The notes below the pieces were generated by a model. It made no database searches and had not been told where the DNA came from. It saw nothing but the letters and a program-made list of their open reading frames with translations. A stretch of 64,000 bases of DNA, from the NCBI GenBank assembly GCA_045654245.1, contig JAZOMX010000020.1, forward strand, positions 68,528 to 132,527, read 5' to 3'. Position numbers and translations under genes: made by a program. This DNA comes from UBA10677 sp045654245. GTDB lineage: Bacteria > Bacillota > Clostridia > Christensenellales > Pumilibacteraceae. Shown here piece after piece: positions 42,214 through 49,913 of this stretch; within the stretch, counting starts at the first letter, position 1; the number at the start of each line of letters is the position of its first letter.

Positions 42214-43626
42214 TTATTCCGTTTGGGTTATATCGCTACTAAGTACGGTGTACTCGGTAAGCGTGATTTCGTTTCCGCCTCTTACAACCTTAAAATTAAT
42301 TTTATCGCCCTCGAAAACGGTAAATAGAATATCTCCCACCTCGAAAATTCGATTTAGTTTTTTCTCTACTCCGTTTACGATAATCGACTTTATCTCGTCG
42401 CCTAACGCAAGTCCCATACCCTCGCCGATAAGTCCTTCTTCTACATTGCTTATCGTTATGCTCTCGACGATTTTTCCGTAGCCGTCTTGCTCGGAATACA
42501 CGAATTTAGCGTCTCCTTTGGTTACCTCGATACCAAGTTTAACCTTTTTAGCGTTCTTTTCTCCGCTCGGCGAATAATGCATAATATTCTCTACGACGCC
42601 TCTAACGATTTGGACGGGTACTGCGTAGTTCACGTTTTGGTCCTCGCCGTCGCCTGCGTTAGTAATACCGATTAGTTTACCCTCGCCGTCGAAAAGTCCG
42701 CCTCCCGAACTTCCGTTATAAATCGCCGTGTCTATTCTTACTACGCGATAACTTCTCGTAGTTCCGTCAACCGATAACGCTATATATTCGTTGTCAACGC
42801 TAACTATTCCCTCGGTAACCGATATGCCTTCGCCTTCGGGGTTGCCGATTGCAATCGCCGTCTCGCCCACCTTATAACCGCTAGCAAACTCGATTTCTTT
42901 TACGCCGTCGTTTATCGCAAGAACGTCGCTCGTTCTCGCTCTTATAACCGCTATATCGGCAGTAACCGAACCGCCTACTAACTCGCACTCAATCGCATAA
43001 TCGCCGTACTCGTAAACGGTACAACCGTTAGCGTCCTTATTCTCCGTTGCGGTTGGATTTCCCTCACTACCGTAAAGATAGCAAACTATTTTCTTCGCCG
43101 TTTTGCCCGTCTCGAGCGCGTTCTTATTATAAATGACGTGATAGTTCGTTATAAAATAAGTGTAATCGCTATTCTTCTCGTATAATACGGCAGAGCCTAA
43201 ATATACGGCGGTCTCCTTACTGCCTCTATTCGACTGCGTAAACTCGCAATAAACCTTAGCCGACGAAAGCAACGCCTCGTTAATTATGTTAACGCTTCCT
43301 TCGGCGTTTATTGAAAACAAACTTAAAAAGTCGGCGTAAGTTGCGCTCGGGTACTGCTCTTTGTACTTATTGAATAGGTCGGTTACCGTTAAATCCGTTC
43401 CGTCCTTGCCGTCTGCCCCCGCTAATCCGTCCGCGCCGTTACTAATCTCCAGCGTTGAAGTCGTGCCGTCCGAATAAGTTATAGTATAAGTATCGGTAAG
43501 CCCTTCGGTTGAAGTAAGTTCAATCGAAACTACGCTTACCGTTTCCTTGGTTGAGCCAACGCAACCAAAGATACCGCTAAAAATAAGCGTGATAGAAAGT
43601 AAAATCAATAAAATTTTTCGTTTCAT
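42214..43626 (-). CDS. HtrA/DegP-like serine protease lipoprotein
   Basis: A 470-residue surface protease. The signal ends FSGIFGC (lipobox). A collagen-like hinge NGADGLAGADGKDGTD (about 62-78) precedes a helical spacer, then the trypsin-like domain: His in ITNYHVIY, Asp in TADIAVIRA and Ser in GSSGGGLFD, all in the expected order. A PDZ-like domain fills the last 100 residues. It likely degrades or senses misfolded envelope proteins. Own promoter; divergent from the chromate transporters. Confidence 0.88.
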   Translation of the reverse strand: MKRKILLILLSITLIFSGIFGCVGSTKETVSVVSIELTSTEGLTDTYTITYSDGTTSTLEISNGADGLAGADGKDGTDLTVTDLFNKYKEQYPSATYADFLSLFSINAEGSVNIINEALLSSAKVYCEFTQSNRGSKETAVYLGSAVLYEKNSDYTYFITNYHVIYNKNALETGKTAKKIVCYLYGSEGNPTATENKDANGCTVYEYGDYAIECELVGGSVTADIAVIRARTSDVLAINDGVKEIEFASGYKVGETAIAIGNPEGEGISVTEGIVSVDNEYIALSVDGTTRSYRVVRIDTAIYNGSSGGGLFDGEGKLIGITNAGDGEDQNVNYAVPVQIVRGVVENIMHYSPSGEKNAKKVKLGIEVTKGDAKFVYSEQDGYGKIVESITISNVEEGLIGEGMGLALGDEIKSIIVNGVEKKLNRIFEVGDILFTVFEGDKINFKVVRGGNEITLTEYTVLSSDITQTE

Positions 43627-43663
43627 CTATTTCTCCTTTTGCAAAACTTCAAGTTTCGTTTAT

Positions 43664-43693
43664 ATAATACCACAAAAAAACGATAATAATCAA
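43664..43693 (-). promoter_or_regulatory. Promoter of the HtrA-type gene
   Basis: Minus strand TTGATT (43688-43693), 18-bp spacer, TATTAT (43664-43669). Confidence 0.6.
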
Positions 43694-43755
43694 TAAAATA
43701 AATGAAAATATCGTGAAAAAAATGTATTCTTCGTCTTTTTTAACGGGCTTTTCGA

Positions 43756-43784
43756 TTGAGTTAGAAGAAAAAAAGTGCTATAAT
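43756..43784 (+). promoter_or_regulatory. Extended -10 promoter giving a leaderless chromate-transporter mRNA
   Basis: TTGAGT (43756-43761), 17-bp spacer ending TGC, TATAAT (43779-43784), then six bases and the ATG at 43791. No ribosome-binding site is present. Confidence 0.8.
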
Positions 43785-43790
43785 ACGGGT

Positions 43791-44408
43791 ATGAAAAAGG
43801 CTCTTTTATTATTTTTGACTTTCTTTAAGATAGGCTTATTCACTTTCGGCGGTGGATACGCTATGATTTCGATTATCGAAAACGAGTTCGTTTCACGCAA
43901 AAAAGCGCTCGAGCACGACGAATTTATGGACGTTATTGCAATCGCCGAGTCCACGCCCGGACCTATTGCGATTAACTGCGCCACCTATATCGGTTATAAA
44001 ATGGGAAAACTGCTTGGCTCTGTGTTTGCAACGATAGGCGTAGTTTTACCCTCGCTAATCATAATTTTTTGCATTTCGCTTTTCTTCGACGCGTTCTTGT
44101 CGCTAACGCTCGTTAGTTATGCGTTTAGAGGAATTCAAGCGTGCGTAATCTACCTTATTCTCTCCGCCGGAATAAAAATGTTCAAAAAACTCCCCAAAAC
44201 ACCAGTAAATATGATTGTCTTGGTTGCGGTAATGGCTTGTATGATTTGCTTTTCTCTTTTTGCTATCAAGTTCTCGTCGATATTCTATATCCTTATTTCC
44301 GGTGTTATCGGTCTTATTATCTACCTTATCGGTTACGCAAAAAACCGTAGCGAGCAAAAAAACGCTAGCAAAGTAACGACTGAAAACGAGGAGGAAAATA
44401 AACAATGA
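43791..44408 (+). CDS. Chromate transporter family protein, first half-subunit
   Basis: A 205-residue membrane protein of the short-chain CHR family. FKIGLFTFGGGYAMISIIE (about 10-28) and ESTPGPIAINCATYIG are hallmarks; about five to six membrane segments. Short CHR proteins work as a pair of opposite topology. The chosen start at 43791 is exactly at the predicted transcription start; the open frame upstream (from 43713) contains the promoter and so is not translated. Overlaps the second gene by 4 bp. Anion specificity in Firmicutes is uncertain. Confidence 0.88.
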   Translation: MKKALLLFLTFFKIGLFTFGGGYAMISIIENEFVSRKKALEHDEFMDVIAIAESTPGPIAINCATYIGYKMGKLLGSVFATIGVVLPSLIIIFCISLFFDAFLSLTLVSYAFRGIQACVIYLILSAGIKMFKKLPKTPVNMIVLVAVMACMICFSLFAIKFSSIFYILISGVIGLIIYLIGYAKNRSEQKNASKVTTENEEENKQ

Positions 44409-44977
44409 TTTTTCTTAAATTGTTTTTAACTTTCCTCAAAATCGGCGCTGTTTCTTTCGGCGGTGGCTATGGTATGATACCTATGATTAGAGAAGAAACG
44501 ATTGCAAACGGCTGGCTAACGGAGGGCGAACTGCTAAACTTTATCGCAGTAGCAGAGTCCACTCCTGGCCCGATTGCCGTCAATATCGCGACCTTTGTCG
44601 GCTCGTCGCAAGGCGGAATTTTGGGTGCGCTTTGCGCAACCCTAGGCGCGGTTTTACCCTCGTTTATCATTATCCTAATTATCGTCGCCGTTATCCGCAA
44701 TCTACTCAAATATGCGGGCGTAAAAGCGGTGCTAAAATCTTTCCACCCTGCTATTGCGGGTATGATACTAGCAACCTCGGTTACCATTTTCTTAAGCACG
44801 ATACTAGGCGTTTCCACCGTTAAATCCACCGTCGCTTTCGACTGGAGAGGTCTTATCATATTCACAGTAATACTTACACTTGGAACTCTCTATAAAAAGT
44901 TTAGAAAAAAAGCGCTCTCGCCTATCGTCTTAATTTTGTGTTCCGCCGTTTTAGGTATGGCGCTGTACTCAATCTAA
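44405..44977 (+). CDS. Chromate transporter family protein, second half-subunit
   Basis: A 190-residue partner of the preceding gene with the same motifs: LKIGAVSFGGGYGMIPMI and ESTPGPIAVNIATFVG. GAGGAGG precedes the ATG, unlike its leaderless neighbour. The pair should form one transporter. Confidence 0.9.
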   Translation: MIFLKLFLTFLKIGAVSFGGGYGMIPMIREETIANGWLTEGELLNFIAVAESTPGPIAVNIATFVGSSQGGILGALCATLGAVLPSFIIILIIVAVIRNLLKYAGVKAVLKSFHPAIAGMILATSVTIFLSTILGVSTVKSTVAFDWRGLIIFTVILTLGTLYKKFRKKALSPIVLILCSAVLGMALYSI

Positions 44978-44994
44978 ATATTACGAGCATTACG

Positions 44995-45026
44995 AAAAAA
45001 TCTCCTTAGCAAAAAGGAGATTTTTT
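44995..45026. terminator. Bidirectional terminator between chromate and ECF genes
   Basis: Arms AAAAAATCTCCTT and AAGGAGATTTTTT around AGCAAA. Confidence 0.9.
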
Positions 45027-45039
45027 GTTTTATTTAGTT

Positions 45040-45588
45040 TTATTCGCTTTTTAATTTATCGTAAATTTTTACGATTACGGGAAGAGCAATCAGTTGAAGT
45101 AATACGCCGTAAAGTCCACCGAGCAAACTCGTTGCCGAGGATATAACGCTTATTCTTGCGTCCGCAAAAAGATAAACGGCAACGACTACGGAGAGCATAT
45201 ACGCTATTCGTCCTGCGATTTGGGAAATCACGATTTTTGCGCCGACCGGCATTTTCTTGTCAGCAAGCAACCCCGAAACTAGTCCGTACACGCCGAGTTC
45301 TACTACCATTAACGGCAACGAGGCTAGGTACGGCATACCGGTAATACCGAAACTAACTACGGGCGCAAGCAAGCCCGTTACCAAGCCGGCAATCGGTCCT
45401 ACGGTAAGTCCTAGCGCAAGTACGGGCAAGTGCATAGGCGAAAACGCTACGCCTAACGCTTTCCCCGTCCCCGTTAAATATCCGATTATATGAAACGCCT
45501 GCGGAAGAGCAACCGCTCCGAAAATTCCGATTATAGAATATAGTAGTTGCACGCTAACGCTTTTACTGTAAGTCCTCGTCATTAACAT
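45040..45588 (-). CDS. ECF-type transporter S-component-like membrane protein
   Basis: A 182-residue integral membrane protein with about six segments. The core ALPQAFHIIGYLTGTGKALGV, PMHLPVLALGL and GPIAGLVTGLLAPVVSF resemble S-components of energy-coupling-factor importers (vitamin or metal uptake). Start ATG at 45586-45588 follows AAGGAG; it overlaps the kinase gene by 7 bp. No ECF ATPase or T-component is in the window, so it would use shared EcfAAT modules. Ligand unknown. Confidence 0.7.
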   Translation of the reverse strand: MLMTRTYSKSVSVQLLYSIIGIFGAVALPQAFHIIGYLTGTGKALGVAFSPMHLPVLALGLTVGPIAGLVTGLLAPVVSFGITGMPYLASLPLMVVELGVYGLVSGLLADKKMPVGAKIVISQIAGRIAYMLSVVVAVYLFADARISVISSATSLLGGLYGVLLQLIALPVIVKIYDKLKSE

Positions 45589-46157
45589 AATAAATCTCCT
45601 TGGTTTAGAGTGATATCGCATTTTTGTTTAACTGCGAATTTTTCAAAATATGCGTTCTCTTTGGGTATCCAAAGCGAGAAAAACTGCTCGGCTTTTTCGC
45701 CGTTTCGCTCCGTTATCCTCTTTTTTTGTTCGTCCTCGGTAATTTCTAAAAACACCGTTAGGTCATACGGATTATTAAAGTACGGGTGCGTCGTATAACT
45801 CCCCTCGATTATATAAATCTTATTTTCCTTGACCTCAACTGGGGTTAGCGAAAAGTCGTGGCAGTTAAATTTGCCGTAACTAAACTCTCTCTTCCCCGCT
45901 TTAAGCGGTTCTATTACCTCGCTTAACAATCGTTCGTAGTGAATATTCCCTCCGATTTCGGCTCGGCGTAACGGCGTTCGAAGTTCGGGAGGCAAAAAGA
46001 AATCGTCGGCGTGGATAACTTCTCCCGATAAAGAACGGGCTAGATAGTCCGCTAGCATACTCTTTCCAGATGCGCAAGGCCCGTCGAGAGCAATTAGTAA
46101 CCGTTCTTTTTCACTTGAAAGAGTTTTTATTTTTTCAAGAAGTTCGCTTTTTTTCAT
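45582..46157 (-). CDS. Uridine-kinase-like P-loop kinase
   Basis: A 191-residue nucleoside-kinase-type P-loop protein. Walker A is GPCASGKSM (26-34), a DDFFLP segment (about 52-57) matches the substrate Asp region of uridine/pantothenate kinases, and the lid region EITEDEQKKRITERNG follows. It overlaps the LarA-family gene by one base (TAATG) and the ECF gene by 7 bp. The substrate may be a nucleoside or cofactor precursor brought in by the ECF protein (inference). Confidence 0.8.
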   Translation of the reverse strand: MKKSELLEKIKTLSSEKERLLIALDGPCASGKSMLADYLARSLSGEVIHADDFFLPPELRTPLRRAEIGGNIHYERLLSEVIEPLKAGKREFSYGKFNCHDFSLTPVEVKENKIYIIEGSYTTHPYFNNPYDLTVFLEITEDEQKKRITERNGEKAEQFFSLWIPKENAYFEKFAVKQKCDITLNQGDLLC

Positions 46158-47437
46158 TACTCGCCCACCACCATAACGGCTACTCCGTCGGGTATTGCGG
46201 TAATCGTCGGCTTATCTACGCCGACTAATTTCTTCGCAAGAGCAACGCCCTCTTCAAGAGAATGGGCTGGGTGCATATGCATAGCCTTAATCATATCGTC
46301 GGGCGCGTCGGAAATATAAATCACGGTTGCTCGCAAAAGTATGCGAAGAAGTATTTGCGACTCCCACTGGTCTGGAACGGTTTCATTTCTCTTTCTAGCG
46401 AGAATTTCTTGCATAGTCTCTTCGATATTCTCACGCTTTGATATGCAACGGAAAAACTCCTCTCCGCCGTGGCCGTCGTTAGAGCGAGCAAGCATTACGA
46501 TAACTCCGCCCTTTTTAACCGTCGCCTCCGCTGCGGTCATACCCTTAACCGCTTGATAAATATTTTGGTCGAGCGGATAACCGCCGTTAGTACAAACTAC
46601 GATATCGGCAGGCTTGGGCGCAACACGGCACTTTTTCGAAAGGAACTCGCAACCCGCTTTATGCGCCAGTTCGGTATCGCCAGCAACGGCGTAAACCGCC
46701 TCTTTTTTCTCATTTATAATCACGTTCACGATAAACTTTAGTTTTGCCGTTTTCGCCGCCCAAAGCATATCTTCGTGAATAGGATTGCCCTCGATTACGC
46801 CCGTTCGAGCCTTGCTATGCGCTACGAACTCCGAACAATGGTTAGCCAAAACGCTCGTTCTTCCCGCAACGCCAGGTAAAACGCTCTTTCTTCCGCCCGA
46901 AAATCCAGCGAAAAAGTGAGGCTCGATAAAGCCTTCGGACACAAGCAAATCGCACTCGTAAGCAAGACGATTAATATAAAGTTCTCCGCCAGACGGCAAA
47001 GTTCCTATAAATACTAGTTTGTCAGTCTCGGTACTACGGTGAATTACGATTTTTTCTCGCTCTACGATTTCCTCTCCGAACTTTGCAACGAGTTCCTCTC
47101 TCGTCGTATCACGGTGGCAACCCGTTGCGATTAGAATAGTTATATCAGCGCTAGGATTACCCTTGCGAATTTCGGCAAGCATAGGCGGAATTATAACCTT
47201 ACTAGGCACGGGGCGGGTATGGTCGGACGCTATAATTACGACCTTATCTTTACCCTTTGCTAGTTCGCAAAGTTTCTCGCTACCTATCGGATTGTCAAGC
47301 GCGTTTTGAACTAGCGGAATACCTTCAAGAGTTGGCTTATACTCGTGCAAACTAGAAGTCAACACGCCAAGCAAATTCTCATCCTTAAAATCGTACTCGC
47401 AAAACTCTTTGCCGTACGGAAAACGAACGATACTCAT
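46157..47437 (-). CDS. LarA-family (nickel-dependent racemase-like, DUF2088) protein
   Basis: A 426-residue protein of the LarA family. SDHTRPVPS binds substrate; TGCHR, EPHFFAGFSGGRKSVLPG and ANHC provide the His and Lys residues that in lactate racemase hold and carry the nickel-pincer cofactor (Lys in RKSV, His in EPH and NH). The family now includes racemases and epimerases of other 2-hydroxyacids. larB, larC and larE, which make the cofactor, are not in the window. First gene of the operon with a strong promoter. Confidence 0.88.
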   Translation of the reverse strand: MSIVRFPYGKEFCEYDFKDENLLGVLTSSLHEYKPTLEGIPLVQNALDNPIGSEKLCELAKGKDKVVIIASDHTRPVPSKVIIPPMLAEIRKGNPSADITILIATGCHRDTTREELVAKFGEEIVEREKIVIHRSTETDKLVFIGTLPSGGELYINRLAYECDLLVSEGFIEPHFFAGFSGGRKSVLPGVAGRTSVLANHCSEFVAHSKARTGVIEGNPIHEDMLWAAKTAKLKFIVNVIINEKKEAVYAVAGDTELAHKAGCEFLSKKCRVAPKPADIVVCTNGGYPLDQNIYQAVKGMTAAEATVKKGGVIVMLARSNDGHGGEEFFRCISKRENIEETMQEILARKRNETVPDQWESQILLRILLRATVIYISDAPDDMIKAMHMHPAHSLEEGVALAKKLVGVDKPTITAIPDGVAVMVVGE

Positions 47438-47476
47438 CTTCTCTCCTCCGTCATTTCCCTAAAATCTCTTTTTACG

Positions 47477-47505
47477 ATTATATCACAGTAAACGAGAAAA
47501 GTAAA
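47477..47505 (-). promoter_or_regulatory. Extended -10 promoter of the LarA-kinase-ECF operon
   Basis: Minus strand TTTACT (47500-47505), 17-bp spacer ending TGA, TATAAT (47477-47482). Confidence 0.8.
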
Positions 47506-47520
47506 TGTTTTTTTAAAATA

Positions 47521-47553
47521 AAAAATATACTCTTTTTCATAGAGTATATTTTT
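47521..47553 (-). terminator. Terminator after the 201-residue unknown gene
   Basis: Arms AAAAATATACTCT and AGAGTATATTTTT, T tract on the minus strand. Confidence 0.85.
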
Positions 47554-47560
47554 CGTTTCC

Positions 47561-48163
47561 TTATTTCGTTTCGATTTTTAAGTTATAAAAACGGTTTATA
47601 TTCTCGCAAGCGGTAATACCCACGTGGAACTCTTTGGGAAAATCGGGAATTTCAACCTTTCCCTCGTGCCCGTTTACGCACACCGAAAGCACTCCGTCGT
47701 TTACCGAGCAAGTAATAGTAACTCTCTCACGCCCCGCTATCGGGAATCGTCCGATTGCTATCTTCTTTGGATAAATGTAATTACGCTCCGGTCTATCGGG
47801 CGCATACACGATATCCCATACGTTATATCCCTCTTCAAACGCTACGACCTCGATATGACGGTCATACGACGGCTTACCGTTAATCGTTTTAAGTTCGTTC
47901 GTAAACACCATAAGCGGTGCGCCGTAATCGTCAAAATCACACTCCGTCGTAAAAATATCGCCCTCGTGATATTTGTCTTTCGTTAGGAGCGATATGTATT
48001 CGTAATCGCCCATATTAATTTTTTTCCCCTCTGGCACGGGCATTAGTTTATTGCAAATATATCCGCTTTCAACCGTGAAAGTGTCGCTAGCCTTCGACTG
48101 TGGCGAGTACGCCGGGAAAAGTTCGTCCTCGTATGCCCCTTTACTAAAATCGTAAAATTTCAT
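47561..48163 (-). CDS. Unknown beta-rich protein, concanavalin-like
   Basis: A 200-residue cytoplasmic protein with strand-rich sequence (TFTVESGYICN, RVTITCSVNDGVLSVCVNGH, FHVGITACENINRFYNLKI), suggesting a lectin/LamG-type jelly roll of the kind found in proteins that bind glycans. No named family is recognised. I prefer the ATG at 48161-48163, nine bases after AGGAG; an ATG two codons earlier is only three bases from it. Single-gene unit. Confidence 0.6.
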   Translation of the reverse strand: MKFYDFSKGAYEDELFPAYSPQSKASDTFTVESGYICNKLMPVPEGKKINMGDYEYISLLTKDKYHEGDIFTTECDFDDYGAPLMVFTNELKTINGKPSYDRHIEVVAFEEGYNVWDIVYAPDRPERNYIYPKKIAIGRFPIAGRERVTITCSVNDGVLSVCVNGHEGKVEIPDFPKEFHVGITACENINRFYNLKIETK

Positions 48164-48203
48164 TTTCATTTTCTCCTATATCCCTTTTTAATTCGTTTTT
48201 TCT

Positions 48204-48232
48204 AGTATAACATAGTTTTTTGCATTTTTCAA
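48204..48232 (-). promoter_or_regulatory. Extended -10 sigma-A promoter of the unknown gene
   Basis: Minus strand TTGAAA (48227-48232), 17-bp spacer ending TGT, TATACT (48204-48209). Confidence 0.8.
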
Positions 48233-48338
48233 GAGAAAATGAGGTGTTTATATCCGCAAACCAAACTTAAAAAAAGAATACAAAAACGATTTTCCGCCTA
48301 TGCCACTAAATCCCAACGGCAATAGTTTATATGTAACG

Positions 48339-48373
48339 AAAAATACCACCGTCCAAAAGAACGGCGGTATTTT
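48339..48373 (-). terminator. Terminator directly after the tRNA-mimic element
   Basis: On the minus strand, 13-nt arms (48340-48352 and 48361-48373) pair through one G-U, then five T. It begins one base after the CCA of the element, just as the true tRNA's terminator begins right after its CCA. Confidence 0.8.
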
Positions 48374-48374
48374 G

Positions 48375-48391
48375 TGGCGGAGAAAGCGAGA
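48375..48391 (-). repeat. 17-bp copy of the tRNA-Ser 3' end
   Basis: Identical to 48527-48543, covering the 3' acceptor strand, discriminator base and CCA. Confidence 0.9.
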
Positions 48392-48484
48392 GAGCAGTCG
48401 CAACGAGTTGCTCCCTTGGTGGCTTACGCCACCGCGAACACAAATTTTTTGAAAAAATTTGTGTTCGCAATCTCGGACTTCTCC
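48375..48484 (-). ncRNA. Multi-hairpin element mimicking the ends of tRNA-Ser
   Basis: A 110-nt element. Its ends copy the neighbouring tRNA: the 5' end GGAGAAG pairs with the 3' end TTTCTCC (one G-U), followed by G and CCA, and the last 17 nt are identical to those of the tRNA (48375-48391 versus 48527-48543). A second stem CGAGA/TCTCG extends the closing helix. Inside are a 17-bp perfect hairpin (48434-48468), a GGTGGC/GCCACC hairpin closed by a GTAA (GNRA) loop (about 48418-48433), and a GAGCA/TGCTC hairpin. The anticodon, D and T arms are absent. It is followed by its own terminator. G-U and GNRA features work only for a minus-strand transcript. Function unknown. Confidence 0.6.
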
Positions 48485-48488
48485 AACG

Positions 48489-48527
48489 AAAAAGCCCACC
48501 CTAAACATAAGTTTGGGTGGGCTTTTT
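48489..48527 (-). terminator. Terminator of tRNA-Ser
   Basis: Arms GCCCACCC and GGGTGGGC with an extended A/T stem containing a one-base bulge, flanked by A5 and T5. It starts immediately after the tRNA CCA. Confidence 0.85.
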
Positions 48528-48621
48528 GGCGGAGAAAGCGAGATTCGAACTCGCGCTACAGTTTATATCCGTACTAACCCCTTAGCAGGGGGTCCCCTTA
48601 TAGCCTCTTGGGTATTTCTCC
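48527..48621 (-). tRNA. tRNA-Ser (anticodon GCT)
   Basis: A 95-nt tRNA including encoded CCA. Acceptor stem GGAGAAA/TTTCTCC, anticodon stem ACCCC/GGGGT with loop CTGCTAA (anticodon GCT, reading AGC/AGU), a long variable arm typical of serine, and the T arm GCGAG-TTCGAAT-CTCGC. It is transcribed alone from a strong promoter. Confidence 0.95.
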
Positions 48622-48656
48622 ACTTTTCGTGCTAACTATCACCTGATAGCCTTGTT

Positions 48657-48685
48657 ATTCTAGCACAAGACTTTTCTTTTGTCAA
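48657..48685 (-). promoter_or_regulatory. Strong extended -10 promoter of tRNA-Ser
   Basis: Minus strand TTGACA (48680-48685), 17-bp spacer ending TGC, TAGAAT (48657-48662). The leader contains the palindrome CTATCA-GG-TGATAG. Confidence 0.85.
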
Positions 48686-48708
48686 GGTTTTTCGTTTATT
48701 TTTTTTAA

Positions 48709-49368
48709 TTAACTTATTTCTCCCGACTTAATTAGGCTAATAATGTCGATTGGCTCGTCAATAATATTGCGCGCACCTTGGTTTACAAGAAAATCTTTAT
48801 CCCTAAACCCCCACGAACACGCCACGCATTTAAGCGCAGAATTATTAGCGGTAAGCAAATCCACCTCACTATCGCCGACGTAGATACTCTCGTCTTTAGT
48901 AGCGCCAAGTTTATCTAGCGCAATTAACACTCCGTCCGGTGCAGGCTTTGGTGCAATTCCCTCGCCCTCGCCTAGCGCAAAATCAATAAGTCCCGTAAAA
49001 GTCTCATCCTTTAATTTTTGTACGGCTTGATTATATTTATTAGAAACGATTGCGCTTTTAATTCCCATTTTTTTAACGAGCCCAAGCATTTCGATTACGC
49101 CGTCGTAAGGTGCGGTATTGTCAGCGTTATGCAGATTATAGTACTCCTTAAAAACGGGCAAGCACTCTTCAAGCATATCCTTTTTTCCCTCGGGCAAAGC
49201 GCAAAGAACTAAGGCTCGAACGCCGTTGCCTAAGTAACTTCTAACCTCTGCTCTCGTCCGAGTAGGAAAACCGAATTTTTCTAGCATATAATTAACGCTT
49301 ATATGAAGGTCGGTCAAAGTATCTAATAGCGTGCCGTCAAGGTCGAAAATAATAGTTTTAACTTGCAT
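48709..49368 (-). CDS. Phosphoglycolate-phosphatase-like HAD hydrolase
   Basis: A 219-residue HAD phosphatase with a helical cap. IIFDLDGTLLDT has the nucleophile Asp; SNKYNQ is motif II, PKPAPDG motif III and YVGDSEVDL motif IV. This is the Gph/PpaX pattern: hydrolysis of phosphoglycolate or pyrophosphate. The ATG at 49366-49368 follows AAGGAG; the frame opens 18 codons further up, across the promoter. Confidence 0.88.
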   Translation of the reverse strand: MQVKTIIFDLDGTLLDTLTDLHISVNYMLEKFGFPTRTRAEVRSYLGNGVRALVLCALPEGKKDMLEECLPVFKEYYNLHNADNTAPYDGVIEMLGLVKKMGIKSAIVSNKYNQAVQKLKDETFTGLIDFALGEGEGIAPKPAPDGVLIALDKLGATKDESIYVGDSEVDLLTANNSALKCVACSWGFRDKDFLVNQGARNIIDEPIDIISLIKSGEIS

Positions 49369-49389
49369 AAATCTCTCCTTTTCTACAAG

Positions 49390-49418
49390 ATTATACACCC
49401 GTTTTACCTTGCCGTCAA
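49390..49418 (-). promoter_or_regulatory. Sigma-A promoter of the HAD gene
   Basis: Minus strand TTGACG (49413-49418), 17-bp spacer, TATAAT (49390-49395). Confidence 0.85.
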
Positions 49419-49428
49419 GCAAAAGAAA

Positions 49429-49448
49429 AGAGTAGGTTTCCCTACTCT
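49429..49448 (-). terminator. Terminator after the YdjG/YdjI-like unit
   Basis: Arms AGAGTAGG and CCTACTCT with a GAAA loop on the minus strand, followed by TTTCTTTT. Confidence 0.8.
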
Positions 49449-49453
49449 AACTT

Positions 49454-49900
49454 TTACTTATTTTCTTCCTCTTTTTTAGCCTCTTGTTCTGCTTTTCTCT
49501 CGTAATAGTTCTTATAACCCTTGTTCTCGTTGTCGCCTTGGTCCCATTTCTTTCCGCCAACGGCAACGAAGGCGAGAAGTAGCGATACGGTAAGCACTAC
49601 TGCGATTATAGGCAAAACGAGTTTATTAGAAAGCGTAAGTTCGCTAATAAGCGTAACGAGAGCGAGGGTAATCATACCACCGCCTAGGTAAATGCTCCAC
49701 TTCTTTACGGTAATCGAGTTTCTCTCCACCACGCCCTTAACGACGAAAGCAATACCAAATCCGCCCGAAAGAACGACTACCGCCCAGCCGAACGAGAACC
49801 AACCGAAGGACTCTTCCGCAACGACGGATAAAAGCCAAAGCAACGACGCAACTACCGCTATTACGCCAAGCGTTAAACCGAATAAAAATTTCTTACTCAT
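49454..49900 (-). CDS. Four-helix membrane protein, unknown
   Basis: A 148-residue protein with four hydrophobic segments (about 5-27, 35-57, 67-88, 94-113) and a charged Lys/Glu/Asn C-terminal tail in the cytosol. Last gene of the SPFH operon, 13 bp after the zinc-ribbon gene. It occupies the place of the membrane partner in PspA/YdjGHI-type modules but has no recognised domain. Confidence 0.65.
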   Translation of the reverse strand: MSKKFLFGLTLGVIAVVASLLWLLSVVAEESFGWFSFGWAVVVLSGGFGIAFVVKGVVERNSITVKKWSIYLGGGMITLALVTLISELTLSNKLVLPIIAVVLTVSLLLAFVAVGGKKWDQGDNENKGYKNYYERKAEQEAKKEEENK

Positions 49901-49913
49901 TTTTAATTCTCCT

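Noticed and set aside
43713..43790. An N-terminal extension of the first chromate transporter
   Set aside because: The extension contains the -35 and -10 elements; the family begins at the FKIG segment just after 43791.
47438..47560. A riboswitch ahead of the LarA-family operon
   Set aside because: The predicted leader is only about 35 nt, too short for a known aptamer plus expression platform.
48248..48508. An 86-codon minus-strand frame across the tRNA-mimic element
   Set aside because: It runs through two terminators and the hairpins, has no ribosome site, and is best explained by the structured DNA.
48375..48543. The 17-bp repeat of the tRNA-Ser end read as attL/attR of an integrated element
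   Set aside because: Only about 150 bp lie between the copies, with no integrase or cargo, and the copy carries a paired 5' end and terminator of its own.
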